64,000 bases of DNA from Methanomassiliicoccus luminyensis B10 (GTDB lineage: Archaea > Thermoplasmatota > Thermoplasmata > Methanomassiliicoccales > Methanomassiliicoccaceae). Positions 1 through 9,717 of this stretch are shown in pieces; the first letter of the stretch is position 1; every line of letters begins with the position of its first letter. The translations under genes were made by a program, and so were the position numbers. The notes under the pieces are model-generated. The model was given only the letters and a program-made list of their open reading frames with translations, was not told where the DNA came from and ran no database searches. Location of the stretch: contig NZ_CAJE01000012.1 in assembly GCF_000308215.1 (NCBI RefSeq), positions 1-64,000 of the forward strand, read 5' to 3'.

Positions 1-909
1 ATGATCGCGCTTGACGTCAAGAAAAAGAATGTTCTCACCACTCCGTTCTCATTCGTTGCAACCGGCACATCCATCGTGCATGCGGGCGGGATTCCGGACT
101 TCGTGGACGTGTCGGCCATTGATTACAACATCGATCCCCGGGGGCTCGGAGCAAATCTGGACAATGGAACGAAGGCAGTGCTGCCGGTCCATCTTTTCGG
201 GCGGCCTGCCAAGATCGATGAGATCCGCGACAGGGTAGGCAACGATGCAAGGATTATCGAGGATGCCGCTCAAGCCCACGGCGCCGAGCTCCACGGCCGG
301 AAGGTCGGCTCTCTCGGCGATGCCGGATGCTTCTCCTTCTACCCGACCAAGAACATGACGGTGGGCGGGGACGGCGGCATGGTCACGACCAACGACAAAC
401 GTGTCGCTGACGATATTCGAAAGTTCCGTGATTGCGGACGAGTATCTCGGTACGAGCATGACGTGTTCGGCTTCACTTCCAGATTGAACACGGCCAACGC
501 CGCTTTCGGCAGAGTGCAGCTGAAGCATCTGGACGAGTGGAACGAAAGGCGCAGGGAGATAGCCCGACGTTATCTCTCAAAGTTGAATGATGTCGAGCAG
601 ATAACCCTGGCCCCCATGGACGGCAAGGATTCAAGATCGGTATACCATCTGTTCACCATACTTTGCCAGGACCGCAATGACCTGGCCAAGCATCTGGATG
701 CTGAGGGGATAGATAACGCGATACACTACCCGATACCGATCCACATGCAGCCGATATACCGTGAGACATACGGTCCCAAGCAGGGCAAGTATCCGATAGC
801 CGAGGACCTGGCGAATCGGATGCTATCGATCCCCATGTTCCCCGGGCTGACCGATGAGCAGGTGGACACGGTGAGCTCTTGCATCATCGATCACTATGGG
901 GGCAACTAA
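1..909 (+). CDS. DegT/DnrJ/EryC1-family PLP-dependent sugar aminotransferase (5' end cut by window)
   Basis: Transfers an amino group to a keto-sugar nucleotide, making an amino sugar for surface glycans. The reading frame is open at base 1 and the first visible residues (ALDVKKKNVLTTPFSF) match the family at about residue 70, so roughly 70 residues are missing. Seen: EDAAQAHG near residue 87 (Asp that contacts the PLP ring nitrogen) and SFYPTKNMTVGGDGG, with Lys117 as the PLP Schiff-base lysine, followed by the usual C-terminal half. It heads a glycan gene cluster read in the same direction. The exact sugar cannot be told. The family call is secure. Confidence 0.9.
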   Translation: MIALDVKKKNVLTTPFSFVATGTSIVHAGGIPDFVDVSAIDYNIDPRGLGANLDNGTKAVLPVHLFGRPAKIDEIRDRVGNDARIIEDAAQAHGAELHGRKVGSLGDAGCFSFYPTKNMTVGGDGGMVTTNDKRVADDIRKFRDCGRVSRYEHDVFGFTSRLNTANAAFGRVQLKHLDEWNERRREIARRYLSKLNDVEQITLAPMDGKDSRSVYHLFTILCQDRNDLAKHLDAEGIDNAIHYPIPIHMQPIYRETYGPKQGKYPIAEDLANRMLSIPMFPGLTDEQVDTVSSCIIDHYGGN

Positions 910-1241
910 AAGGCCTGGACCAAACATTATAGCTCGCCAATTGCCATGATTGAAATCAAGAGAGCAATTGGCGAGAAACAACATTTGGCCGAGGCAGTAT
1001 TACAGGGATATCGAATGGTCGGGCCATAATTGAGAGAGGTTCAAGCCGATTCGCCCCGAAAGGAGGACTGTTCGGGAAAGATGGGGCCGGCGGTCAACGA
1101 CGGAGCTGGGAACTGTGCTGAGCCGCTCATCTCACTGGCCAGGCATCATTGGATTAATGCACGCATTTATTTTATATAGTCAATAGGCATTAGTCGGATT
1201 CAGCTTGGATTATAGGATTATCTCCTGGCGATGGGGAAGGG
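910..1241. other. Non-coding gap with a perfect 12-bp inverted repeat
   Basis: No credible gene. A perfect 12-bp inverted repeat (933-944 and 964-975, arm CTCGCCAATTGC, 19-base loop) lies 24 bases after the aminotransferase stop and could form the 3' end of that transcript. A TATA-like TTTATATAG lies at 1171-1179, suited to the gene starting at 1242. Confidence 0.5.
1171..1179 (+). promoter_or_regulatory. Putative archaeal TATA box for the GT2 gene
   Basis: TTTATATAG in an AT-rich patch of an otherwise GC-rich region. Transcription would begin near 1203, leaving a leader of about 40 bases before the ATG at 1242. Confidence 0.4.
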
Positions 1242-2222
1242 ATGTCGATACCAGCGATGGACATGATCGCCGGCGATTCCGGCCTGACCGATGGAAGTAG
1301 CCGTTTCGAAGATCGGTTTTTTACTGGCACAGACTTGAGGTCCGTTCCAGAGATCGTGGCGGTCATACCTGCATACAATGAAGAGGTCGCCATAGGCAGC
1401 GTCGTCCTCGGAGCTCTGCAGTATGCCGACCATGTCATCGTGGTCGACGACGGCTCTAAGGATGGCACGGCCAAGCTGGCGGAGCTCGCCGGCGCCCAGG
1501 TAATCCGAATACAGAGGAACGGAGGCAAAGCTAAGGCCTTGCTTACCGGCTTGAAGGCGGCTAAGAGAATAGGATGCCATGCGGCGGTCGCCCTGGACGG
1601 CGACGGGCAACACCGTTCCGAGGACATCTCCGGTGTGGTCGTTCCCATATTGAACGGTGACGCCGACATGGTGATAGGCTCCCGCTTCATGGGCAAGGAG
1701 AAGAACATCCCCCGCTACCGCATCTTCGGCCAGAAGGTCATCAATTCCCTTTCGAACGCGGGCTCCAAGGTCAGCGTGACCGACTCGCAGTCCGGCCTCC
1801 GGGCCTTGGGCCCTCGAGCATTGGATAACCTTGACTTCATGTCCGACGGCTACAACGTGGAGTCGGACATGATAATCCATTTCGCTGACAAAGGCCTCAC
1901 CATAAAGGAAGTGCCGATCGAGGTGAACTATGACGTGCCCAACGGGCACAAGAAGGGCGCCCTGTCCATGGGGATGAGTCTGCTCTCCAACATGGTCTCG
2001 GTCATCGGCTACAAGCGGCCATTGTTGATGTTCGGGATTCCCGGCGTCGTTCTGGCGATGGCTGGTCTAGCGCTCGGCCTGCTGACCATGGCGGACGTTC
2101 TCCTTACTGGCTATTTAATGCAAACGCTCCTCTCTGTCGGGTTGATCCTAGTCGGCGCGTTCTGTGGCGTGTCGGCATTGACTCTGAACTCGCTCACGCT
2201 GCTCATGAAGAGCAAGCTGTGA
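1242..2222 (+). CDS. GT2 glycosyltransferase, dolichyl/polyprenyl-phosphate sugar synthase type, with C-terminal membrane anchor
   Basis: Probably moves a sugar from a nucleotide donor to a polyprenyl phosphate at the inner face of the membrane (DPM1-like family). Seen: IPAYNEE near residue 42, VVDDGSKDGT near 68 (nucleotide binding), ALDGDGQH near 117 (metal-binding DxD type), then a DSQSGLRAL motif near 180. Two hydrophobic segments at about 258-282 and 290-315 form a C-terminal anchor, a common layout in archaea. The ATG at 1242 follows GGGGAAGG; the first 35 residues are not conserved-looking, so a later start is possible. It stands alone between two promoters within the glycan cluster. 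Confidence 0.88.
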   Translation: MSIPAMDMIAGDSGLTDGSSRFEDRFFTGTDLRSVPEIVAVIPAYNEEVAIGSVVLGALQYADHVIVVDDGSKDGTAKLAELAGAQVIRIQRNGGKAKALLTGLKAAKRIGCHAAVALDGDGQHRSEDISGVVVPILNGDADMVIGSRFMGKEKNIPRYRIFGQKVINSLSNAGSKVSVTDSQSGLRALGPRALDNLDFMSDGYNVESDMIIHFADKGLTIKEVPIEVNYDVPNGHKKGALSMGMSLLSNMVSVIGYKRPLLMFGIPGVVLAMAGLALGLLTMADVLLTGYLMQTLLSVGLILVGAFCGVSALTLNSLTLLMKSKL

Positions 2223-2481
2223 GCAGGATGCTTCACGCGCCATTGCACCCCATCAGAACGGCGGGAAGAATGTGATTATCAGTGATACCAGTAGCTAACG
2301 TGGCTCCTCTGCGGGGTCAGAAAGAATAAATATTCAAACTTCCTGCACTCGATAAAATATTACTCAGTCGTGAGGTGTGGGGTAGACGACGGCCATAGTT
2401 GTAGATTGTCGTGAGGATTTGAATCGGACGAACATCTCATTTCAATGTGCTAAATATCAAAAATTCCGGATGGGTTAATCT

Positions 2482-3426
2482 ATGGTTGATTCTTCGAAGA
2501 TCTTGGTAACTGGGGGATCCGGTTTCATCGGAACGAACCTTGTGAATGAATTGAGATGCCGCGGGCATGAGGTCTTCGCGGTCGACCTTCTCAACAATGA
2601 GAGGGACCAATATGCGAGGGCGGATGTACGCTCCATTCGGCAGATCGAAAGGGTGTTAGAGAAGAACAAGTTCGACCTCGTTTACCATCTCGCCGCCGAA
2701 TACGGCCGCTGGAACGGCGAGGACCACTATGAGAACCTGTGGGAGACCAACGTCATCGGTACCAAGAACATGTTGAGGCTCCAGGAGAGGCTCAAGTTCC
2801 GCATGGTCTTCTTTTCGTCCGCTGAGGTCTATGGGGACTACAAGGGACGGATGACCGAGGACGTCATGGAAAAGAACCCCATCTCCGACACTTACCAGAT
2901 GAACGATTATGCCATAACCAAGTGGGCAGGTGAGCTGATGTGCATGAATTCGGCCAAGATGTTCGGCACGGAGACCGTCAGGGTGCGCCCCGTCAACTGC
3001 TACGGTCCCGGGGAGCACTACACCCCCTACCGGGGCTTCATCCCCAAGTTCATCTACCATTCCCTGAACGATAAGCCGTACACGGTATTCCGAGGCCACA
3101 AGCGCATCATCGACTTCGTGGAGGATTCCTGCCGCACCTGGGCCAACATAGCGGACAACTTCATTCCCGGCGAGGTGTACAACGTCGCCGGACGCCCTGA
3201 ATGGGAGAAGGAGATCAAGGAGTACTCTGACATAGTGCTCAAGGCGGTCGGGCGGAGCGACGACATCGTCACGTATCGGGAAGGCGAACCGTTCACCACC
3301 GAGATCAAGACGATCGATTGCTCGAAGGCCATCCGGGACCTGAAGCACGACCCCAAGGTCGCTCCGGAGGAAGGCATCAAAAGAACGGTGGAATGGATGA
3401 AGTGGTACTATCGGGTGGGGAACTGA
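2482..3426 (+). CDS. NAD-dependent nucleotide-sugar epimerase/dehydratase (extended SDR)
   Basis: Acts on an NDP-sugar by NAD-dependent oxidation at C4. Seen: Rossmann glycine motif GGSGFIG at 11-17, Ser112 in FFSSAEVYG, and the catalytic pair Tyr143/Lys147 in NDYAITK, all placed as in extended short-chain dehydrogenases. Length 314 aa is normal. It is followed without a gap by a second epimerase gene and then a glycosyltransferase, so the three form an operon preparing and using one activated sugar. A TATA-like CTAAATATC lies about 30 bases before the start. Substrate unknown; UDP-hexose or UDP-uronate is likely. Confidence 0.88.
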   Translation: MVDSSKILVTGGSGFIGTNLVNELRCRGHEVFAVDLLNNERDQYARADVRSIRQIERVLEKNKFDLVYHLAAEYGRWNGEDHYENLWETNVIGTKNMLRLQERLKFRMVFFSSAEVYGDYKGRMTEDVMEKNPISDTYQMNDYAITKWAGELMCMNSAKMFGTETVRVRPVNCYGPGEHYTPYRGFIPKFIYHSLNDKPYTVFRGHKRIIDFVEDSCRTWANIADNFIPGEVYNVAGRPEWEKEIKEYSDIVLKAVGRSDDIVTYREGEPFTTEIKTIDCSKAIRDLKHDPKVAPEEGIKRTVEWMKWYYRVGN

Positions 3427-4422
3427 ATGATCGATCTCTCAAAATTCGATGGCAAGACCATCCTGGTCACCGGCGGGGCCGGCTGCGTGGGAAGCAATCT
3501 GGTCAGGAAGCTCTCTGATCTCAGGGCCAAGAAAGTGATCATACTCGACGACATGTCCTCGGCATACCACTGGAACATCCCTCTGGGAAAGAACATCCAG
3601 TTCGTGCAGGGCAGTATTCTCGACGACGAGATGCTGCGCAGGGTGTTCAAGGAGCGCCCGGAATACGTGTACCATCTCGCCGCCCACTTTGCCAATCAGA
3701 ACTCGGTCGACAACCCCGAAAAGGACCTCATGGTCAACGGCATGGGCATCCTCAAGGTCCTGGAACATGCTCACATGGTCGGGGTCGAGCGTTTCGTCTA
3801 TTCTTCCTCTGGCTGTGGGGTCTACGGTCTTGACTCCAAGATGCCGTTCAAGGAGCACGACATCTCCATCCATCTGCATACCCCCTACCAGGTAACCAAG
3901 CTGCTCGGCGAGCTGTACACCAATTATTTCTACGACCTTTACCAACTCCCCATCGTCAATGCCAGGTTCTTCAACGTATTCGGTCCGGGGGAGGTCCCGG
4001 GCAAATATCGCAACGTTATCCCCAACTTCATGTACTGGGCCATGAACGGCCAGGCCCTCCCCATCACCGGGGACGGATCGGAGACCCGGGACTGGACCTA
4101 TGTGGGGGACATCGTCAACGGCCTTCTCGCGATGGGACTGGCCGACAAGGCCATCGGAGAGGCGATAAACCTCGGCTCGGAGAAGGAGCACAGGGTCGCC
4201 GACATGGCCCGCATGGTGAACGAGCTGGCCGGCAACAAGGCCGGGATCAAGTTCGTGGAGAGGCGCAATTGGGACGTCAAGACCAGGCTGCTCTCCTGCA
4301 CCGACAAGGCCCGCCGCATACTCGATTATGATCCCCAGACCTCCTTCGAGGACGGCCTCAAGAGCGTGCACGGCTGGTTCAAAACCAATTGGGACGATAT
4401 CCAGAAGAGCGCGGAGTTCTGA
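3427..4422 (+). CDS. NAD-dependent nucleotide-sugar epimerase/dehydratase (extended SDR)
   Basis: Second epimerase of the pair. Its ATG directly follows the stop of the previous gene. Seen: GGAGCVGSN near 16-24, SSSGCGVYG near 126-134 (Ser-rich catalytic strand), and catalytic Tyr154/Lys158 in TPYQVTK. The C-terminal half has the sugar-binding RDWTYVGDIVNG stretch typical of UDP-glucose 4-epimerase relatives. Two adjacent, non-identical SDR genes suggest consecutive steps on the same nucleotide sugar. Length 331 aa is usual for the family. Substrate is inferred only at class level. Confidence 0.88.
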   Translation: MIDLSKFDGKTILVTGGAGCVGSNLVRKLSDLRAKKVIILDDMSSAYHWNIPLGKNIQFVQGSILDDEMLRRVFKERPEYVYHLAAHFANQNSVDNPEKDLMVNGMGILKVLEHAHMVGVERFVYSSSGCGVYGLDSKMPFKEHDISIHLHTPYQVTKLLGELYTNYFYDLYQLPIVNARFFNVFGPGEVPGKYRNVIPNFMYWAMNGQALPITGDGSETRDWTYVGDIVNGLLAMGLADKAIGEAINLGSEKEHRVADMARMVNELAGNKAGIKFVERRNWDVKTRLLSCTDKARRILDYDPQTSFEDGLKSVHGWFKTNWDDIQKSAEF

Positions 4423-4430
4423 GGGTCGCC

Positions 4431-5612
4431 ATGCGCCTATTGGTAGTCCAGGAGTCGGACTGGATCGAAAGAGGCCCCCATCAGAGCCACCACCTAATGG
4501 AACGGCTGGTCCAGAGGGGCCACGAGGTCCGAGTGATCGACTATCCGATCGGGTGGGAGGAGCATCGCGACGAAGGGCTCATAGCTCATCGAAAGGTATT
4601 TCTGGACCAGCATAAGGTCGTTGACGGGGGAGTGACCGTAGTGAGGCCGGGGTTCGTTCGCATATCCGGACTCAATTACATGAGCTTGTACTTCACCCAC
4701 CGCAGGGAGATCAAGCGCCAGATCAAGGAGTTCAAACCGGACGTGATGATCGGGTTCGGACTGGTCAACGCCCGGTCGGCGATCAAGCTGGGAAAGAGGT
4801 ACGGCATCCCTTTCATCTACTACATCATCGACGAGCTCCACCGCCTCGTCCCCGAGGAGTTCTTGCAGCCCATCGCCCGGGAGATCGAAAAGAAGAACAA
4901 TGCCAGCTCGGCGAAAGTGCTCACCATCAATGAGGGGCTGAAGGAATACTCGATAGCGATGGGCGCGGACCCCGCTAAGACAGAGGTCCTCAGGGCTGGG
5001 GTGGACCTCGAACGTTTCAGCAAGGCCGACGGGGAGAAGGTCCGGAAGAGGTATGGCTTCTCCAAGGACGATACGGTGCTCTTCTTCATGGGCTGGCTCT
5101 ATGATTTCTCAGGCCTCGATGAGGTGGCCCGAGAACTAGCGAAGGCGAACAATGATCGGATCAAGATGCTGGTCCTCGGCAAGGGGGAGCTATGGGACAA
5201 GCTTAACCAGATCAGGGATGATGAGGGTCTTGGGGACAGGCTCATCCTCGAGGGCTGGAAGCCATACGATGAAGTACCCAATTACGTTGCTGCGGCAGAT
5301 ATATGCCTTCTCCCGGCCAAGCGCAGCAAGATCATGGAGAACATCGTCCCCATCAAGATGTACGAATATATGGCTGCCGGCAAAGCCGTACTGGCCACCG
5401 GCCTTTCCGGCATCATGAAGGAGTTCGGCCAGGATAATGGAGTCCTTTACCTGAACGAGTCCAAGGACGCGGTCGCCGTGTGCGCCGACCTGGTCGGCAA
5501 TGGGCAGGTGCACGTGGAAGGGAAAAAGGCCCAGGCATTCGTCAGCAACAACGACTGGTCCGACATAACCTCGCGTTTCGAGGAGATACTCGAGGAGGTA
5601 GCCCGTTCCTGA
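4431..5612 (+). CDS. GT4-family glycosyltransferase
   Basis: GT-B fold enzyme that adds a sugar to a membrane-linked glycan. Seen: N-terminal MRLLVVQESDWIERG with the acceptor-side glycine-rich loop, LFFMGWLYDFSGLDEV near 205 opening the donor domain, LEGWKPYDEVPNYVAAADICLLP near 275-295, and KMYEYMAAGKAVLAT near 315 (donor nucleotide E-x7-E-like region). I chose the ATG at 4431, eight bases after the previous stop and after a GAGG site, because conserved sequence starts there; the frame is open further upstream. It forms an operon with the two preceding epimerases. Confidence 0.87.
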   Translation: MRLLVVQESDWIERGPHQSHHLMERLVQRGHEVRVIDYPIGWEEHRDEGLIAHRKVFLDQHKVVDGGVTVVRPGFVRISGLNYMSLYFTHRREIKRQIKEFKPDVMIGFGLVNARSAIKLGKRYGIPFIYYIIDELHRLVPEEFLQPIAREIEKKNNASSAKVLTINEGLKEYSIAMGADPAKTEVLRAGVDLERFSKADGEKVRKRYGFSKDDTVLFFMGWLYDFSGLDEVARELAKANNDRIKMLVLGKGELWDKLNQIRDDEGLGDRLILEGWKPYDEVPNYVAAADICLLPAKRSKIMENIVPIKMYEYMAAGKAVLATGLSGIMKEFGQDNGVLYLNESKDAVAVCADLVGNGQVHVEGKKAQAFVSNNDWSDITSRFEEILEEVARS

Positions 5613-5658
5613 CCGCGCCACGATTATCCGTGTTCTTCGACTGGGCACGCCTGGATGG

Positions 5659-5666
5659 TTTTATAT
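5659..5666 (+). promoter_or_regulatory. Putative TATA box for the GT4 gene at 5712
   Basis: TTTATATG, 46 bases before the ATG at 5712. A start near 5690 would give a short leader carrying the purine-rich AGGTAGGGGCAGGTAG before the start codon. Confidence 0.45.
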
Positions 5667-5711
5667 GCTGGCCGAACATGCTCATCGGCACAGTTAGGTA
5701 GGGGCAGGTAG

Positions 5712-6890
5712 ATGCGGATTCTCCAGGTGATGCCATTCTTCACTCCGACCCGTGGGGGGTCGGTCACGGTACCGTACGATCTGATCAAGGCCCTGGGGGA
5801 ACGGGGCCACCAGATCACACTGGTGACCACCGATTTCGAGTTCGATGAGGAGTACGCACGATCCCTGGAGGGTGTGGAGGTCCTCGCATTTCCCTGCGTG
5901 GCGAACTTGAGTCTTTTCCTATACAGTCCGGCCATGGCGAAATGGCTGAAGGAAAATTTGGCTTCTTTCGACATAGTACATCTTCACGAGTTCCGCACAT
6001 ACCAGAACACCGCTGTCCTTAGGTACTCCAAGAAATGGAACGTTCCCTTCGTGGTCCAGGCTCATGGGTCCGCCGCCATCATCGCGGGAAAGGGGATTCT
6101 GAAGCGGGCTTACGATCTTGTGTGGGGCAAGAGGATCATCAAAAGGGCAGGAGCATGCCTGGCCGTTTCCGAACTGGAGGTGCCTGACTATTTGGGGCTC
6201 GGCGCGGACCGGGCAAACATCAAGGTGATTCCGAACGGCCTTCGGCCGGAAAATTTCCGCCTGTCCGCCCAGCGCGGGAGCTTTCGAAAGGATCTCGGGC
6301 TCGGTCATGATGACGTGCTGATACTTTTCTTTGGCAGGCTGAATCGGATTAAAGGTGTCGACGTTCTGATCAAAGCTTTCGCCCGCTTGTGGCAGGTCAG
6401 GAAGAACGCGTACTTGGTCATTGCCGGGCCCGATGATGGGCAGGAACAGGAGCTAACGGATCTCGCCAGATCATCGGGGTGTGGGGGTTCCATACGATTC
6501 GTCGGTCCGATCCCCTCATCCAAGCGGGCATCCGCCTACGCCGACGCCGATGTCGTCGCATATCCCTCACGTTACGAGATCTTCGGCATGGTGCCGTTCG
6601 AGGCGATCATGTGCGGAACTCCCGTCGTCGTCTCCAGTGACTGCGGCTGCGGGCAGATGATTATAAAGGCATCGTGCGGATTGGCCGTCCCCCTGGAGGA
6701 CGATGAGGCGCTGGCATCCGCGATCGGGGATATCCTCGATGATTCTCAAATGGCCAAAGAAATGGTGACAAGGGGTCAGAAATATATCGTCGAGAACCTA
6801 CGCGGGGATCTGGTAGCCAAAATGGTGGATGGGGCATATCGCGAGGCCCTAGATAAACGCCGATATAATCTGAAATTGGGAAAGGGATGA
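5712..6890 (+). CDS. GT4-family glycosyltransferase
   Basis: GT-B glycosyltransferase of the glycan island. Seen: MRILQVMPFFTPTRGGS with the family's N-terminal glycine-rich turn, VHLHEFRTYQ near 92, VIPNGLRPENF near 175, the donor-domain opening ILFFGRLNRIKGVDVLIKA near 203 and the PSRYEIFGMVPFEAIMCGTPVV-type donor motif near 280-300 with its conserved glutamates. Length 392 aa is typical. The start is supported by AGGTAGGGGCAGG just upstream. Its stop overlaps the next glycosyltransferase start (ATGA), so the two are translationally coupled. Sugar and acceptor cannot be inferred. Confidence 0.88.
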   Translation: MRILQVMPFFTPTRGGSVTVPYDLIKALGERGHQITLVTTDFEFDEEYARSLEGVEVLAFPCVANLSLFLYSPAMAKWLKENLASFDIVHLHEFRTYQNTAVLRYSKKWNVPFVVQAHGSAAIIAGKGILKRAYDLVWGKRIIKRAGACLAVSELEVPDYLGLGADRANIKVIPNGLRPENFRLSAQRGSFRKDLGLGHDDVLILFFGRLNRIKGVDVLIKAFARLWQVRKNAYLVIAGPDDGQEQELTDLARSSGCGGSIRFVGPIPSSKRASAYADADVVAYPSRYEIFGMVPFEAIMCGTPVVVSSDCGCGQMIIKASCGLAVPLEDDEALASAIGDILDDSQMAKEMVTRGQKYIVENLRGDLVAKMVDGAYREALDKRRYNLKLGKG

Positions 6891-8185
6891 GCGTAATGAA
6901 TGGGTGCGAACATATCCCGAGCGATTTCACTCAGGACAAGCTAGTGAAACCTATCGAAGGCCCTATGAAGATCGCGTTCGTAACCATTGAATACCCTCCC
7001 AACCTGATAGGTGGAGCAGGCCTTTATGCCAAAGGGTTGGCGGACGGCTTGGCCGAGGCCAATGAGGTATTTGTATTCACCCCATCCATCGGATTGGAGC
7101 AAATCGTTGAGCAAGGTCAAAAACCAACCATCGTCCCTATCCGATTGCCGTTTCCCAAATTATTTCCTGCATTGCAATTCTGGCTGCTGTTGCCAAAGTA
7201 TATAAAAAAGTACGAGTCCGAAAAAAAATTCGATATAATTCACATCAACGGTGTTGCATATTGGTTCCTGAAAAGGAAACTATCAAACGCTCCAATAGTA
7301 CTGACCATGCATCATTTGGTGAACGATGCAGTCCGAGGCAACAATCTGTCGAGTCTAGGACGCATCAAGAGATTTGGAAGTGAGAACGGACCGCTGATCC
7401 CCTTAATCGAGTCAAGATGCATAAGTTGTGCAGATCTTATTCTGGCAAATAGCGAATATACCCGAAAAAGAGTGATTGAGGAATACAAAATCGAAGAAAG
7501 GAAGGTACATGTCGTATATCAGGCAATAAACGTCGATGATTCACAAGTCAATGAATTGAAAATGGGGAACATTAGAGATAAATATGACTTGCATGGGAAA
7601 AAAGTGGTCTTGTTTGCAGGCAGGGTGGACGATCCTCGGAAAGGTCTCGACATACTTCTCTCAGCTATTGGCGATATAAAGGAAAGAACGGACTACGCTA
7701 TTGTCATAGCTGGGAGTGGCAGTCAGGAACACGCGATGGAGATTGCACGATCTCTTGGTATTGAAGACCGGATAAGGTTCACTGGATTCGTCGATGATTC
7801 GACACTCTATAACCTATTCGCACTTTGTGACGTATATGTGTGCCCGAGCCGGCTGGAAGGCTTTGGTCGAACCATACTTGAAGCCTTGCACTTCAACAAA
7901 CAAGTGGTTGCTTCTGATGTAGGTGCGATTTCCGAGATAGCAGATGAGTGTGTGTGTCTGGTGCCGCCCGAAGATTACGTTGAGTTGGGGAAGGCGATTC
8001 TATCGGCGATTGATGGGCAAAATAGCAGAGGGGAAACGACCCCATCGCATGTCAGGGACAGGTTCTCTTGGAAGGACGCCACCGACCAGACGAACGCGAT
8101 TTACTCATGGATACATACGACTTGGTCCTCGCGAGAGGATGGCCATCCTCAGACACCTTCCGCCACCCGTAGGAACAAGATATAA
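6887..8185 (+). CDS. GT4-family glycosyltransferase (AT-rich gene)
   Basis: GT-B glycosyltransferase. The conserved part begins at MKIAFVTIEYPPNLIGG (codon at 6965); the 26 extra residues from the ATG at 6887 rest on the ATGA overlap with the upstream gene, so 6965 is a real alternative start. Seen: VVLFAGRVDDPRKGLDILL in the donor domain, RFTGFVDDSTLYNLFALCDVYVCPS, and RLEGFGRTILEAL with the catalytic-loop glutamates. The body of the gene is much richer in A and T than its neighbours (runs of A, many AAA, ATA and AAT codons), which suggests a different origin from the GC-rich genes around it. Confidence 0.87.
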   Translation: MSVMNGCEHIPSDFTQDKLVKPIEGPMKIAFVTIEYPPNLIGGAGLYAKGLADGLAEANEVFVFTPSIGLEQIVEQGQKPTIVPIRLPFPKLFPALQFWLLLPKYIKKYESEKKFDIIHINGVAYWFLKRKLSNAPIVLTMHHLVNDAVRGNNLSSLGRIKRFGSENGPLIPLIESRCISCADLILANSEYTRKRVIEEYKIEERKVHVVYQAINVDDSQVNELKMGNIRDKYDLHGKKVVLFAGRVDDPRKGLDILLSAIGDIKERTDYAIVIAGSGSQEHAMEIARSLGIEDRIRFTGFVDDSTLYNLFALCDVYVCPSRLEGFGRTILEALHFNKQVVASDVGAISEIADECVCLVPPEDYVELGKAILSAIDGQNSRGETTPSHVRDRFSWKDATDQTNAIYSWIHTTWSSREDGHPQTPSATRRNKI

Positions 8186-8205
8186 TCTGGGGATGGCTGA
8201 AATTT

Positions 8206-9717
8206 TCAGCTCCTCGGTTCTCGACCTTTGAGCTCGCCCTTTACATATGACCACATATCGAGGGGATTCATGACGCTCATCATGAATCTCATGTCCTCTT
8301 TCCCCAATTCCCTGAATATGAACAGCAAGGACGTGAAGACGGCATAGCTGACCATTAGCAAGAGCAGCGCGTCATACCAGTGGGTGATGCTCCAGACTCC
8401 CGAGATGGCCTCCAGCGTCAGACCGGTGAGCAAAGCCCCCACCAAGTGCAGAAGTAATCGGGGGTTCGACCGTGTCCCTGTTAGGTTGAACGCCAATCGG
8501 CGGGCGATAAAGAAAATTGCCGCACATCCGAATATTCTAGCTATAGCGGCTCCGGTATCCCCGAGGGCCAGGAGGTCAATCCCACCTATGTGCGTAGGAA
8601 CAAGAACCAAGAAAAAGGCGAAACCGGTGACCACTTGGATAATCGTCAGTTTCGCCACTGCGGTAGGACGATTAAACGCGCCTATCTGAGCGATATAAGC
8701 GACGTTGATGATCTCTAGGAACATAGCAATGGCCAGGAATCTCAATGATCCCCCGCCGCCTCTGAACTCCGTTCCGAATAACAAGGCCATGATGTCTTCG
8801 GAGAAGACTACTAAGATTGCTATCAATGGAATTGAAATCATTGATGTGTACCGTTCGGAGGCCCAGGTCAGGGTCTGTATTTGTTCGTTACCATTCTCCG
8901 TGTGGAGCTTTGAGAATGTAGGGAAAACCAGCGAGGAGATGGCAATCCCAATCACACTAATCATCAATACAATGGACCAACTCGCCGAATAATAGCCCAC
9001 CTCGATGTTGGTCCAGAATACCCCCAATAGGAGTTTGTCCAGGTTGGAGGACACTGTGGCCATAACCGTTACTAAGGCATAGGGGATTGCGAAGGCCACG
9101 TAATGGTGCACCAACCTCGGCCTCTTCCAAATGATCTTTTCTCTGGACAGAAGGTAAAGGCTAGATACCATTAACCCGAATCCGCCGATAACATATGCCA
9201 CCACGAAGCTCACGGCGCTCATCCCGCCCAGGGCGAAGATGACTATGAGGGGCAGGCGTAGAAGCGGATCTATCATGTTTGACGTTTGGGTCCTCGCGGT
9301 CTCCTGTCTTGCATCGAATGTAGCAATGGCGATACTGGCCACATCATAGAATACATAGTACAGGATGAACAGAATGACCATGAGCAAGCCATCCCCCTCC
9401 AATTGCCTGTACGAGGAAGTAAATAAGAGGAATATGGTCATAAATAGGACCATCAAACCCGTGAGGGACAGCTTGCATAGAGTAAAAGTGCTGATGCACT
9501 CGCCGATGTCCTTTCCTTCAGACACACGTTTGATGTGCGCAGTATTAAAACCAAGGTCGGCGACCGTATTGAAAATCACCACCAGGGCCATGGCCCAGGA
9601 GAATGAGCCAAAAGTTTCAGCCCCCAGATAACGTGTCATTATCGACAAGCCAGCGAAGGAAAGGATGGCATTGAGAGTCAGGACCACCATTATTAAAAAT
9701 GATTTGCGACCTAACAC
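8206..9717 (-). CDS. Wzx-like polysaccharide flippase (MOP/MATE superfamily)
   Basis: Multi-membrane protein of 503 aa with about 12-14 hydrophobic segments spread over its whole length. It starts with GRKSFLIMVVLTLNAILSFAGLSIMTRYLGAETFG, the family's N-terminal signature of a helix followed by a YLG(A/P)xxFG turn. Expected to flip lipid-linked glycan units across the cytoplasmic membrane. The start is a GTG at 9717 behind TGAGGAG, with a TATA-like AATACATATAG on the minus strand near 9741-9753. It runs against the glycosyltransferases before it. It fits the cluster as the export step of one glycan, while the ABC pair at 24-26 kb would export another. Confidence 0.88.
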   Translation of the reverse strand: MLGRKSFLIMVVLTLNAILSFAGLSIMTRYLGAETFGSFSWAMALVVIFNTVADLGFNTAHIKRVSEGKDIGECISTFTLCKLSLTGLMVLFMTIFLLFTSSYRQLEGDGLLMVILFILYYVFYDVASIAIATFDARQETARTQTSNMIDPLLRLPLIVIFALGGMSAVSFVVAYVIGGFGLMVSSLYLLSREKIIWKRPRLVHHYVAFAIPYALVTVMATVSSNLDKLLLGVFWTNIEVGYYSASWSIVLMISVIGIAISSLVFPTFSKLHTENGNEQIQTLTWASERYTSMISIPLIAILVVFSEDIMALLFGTEFRGGGGSLRFLAIAMFLEIINVAYIAQIGAFNRPTAVAKLTIIQVVTGFAFFLVLVPTHIGGIDLLALGDTGAAIARIFGCAAIFFIARRLAFNLTGTRSNPRLLLHLVGALLTGLTLEAISGVWSITHWYDALLLLMVSYAVFTSLLFIFRELGKEDMRFMMSVMNPLDMWSYVKGELKGREPRS

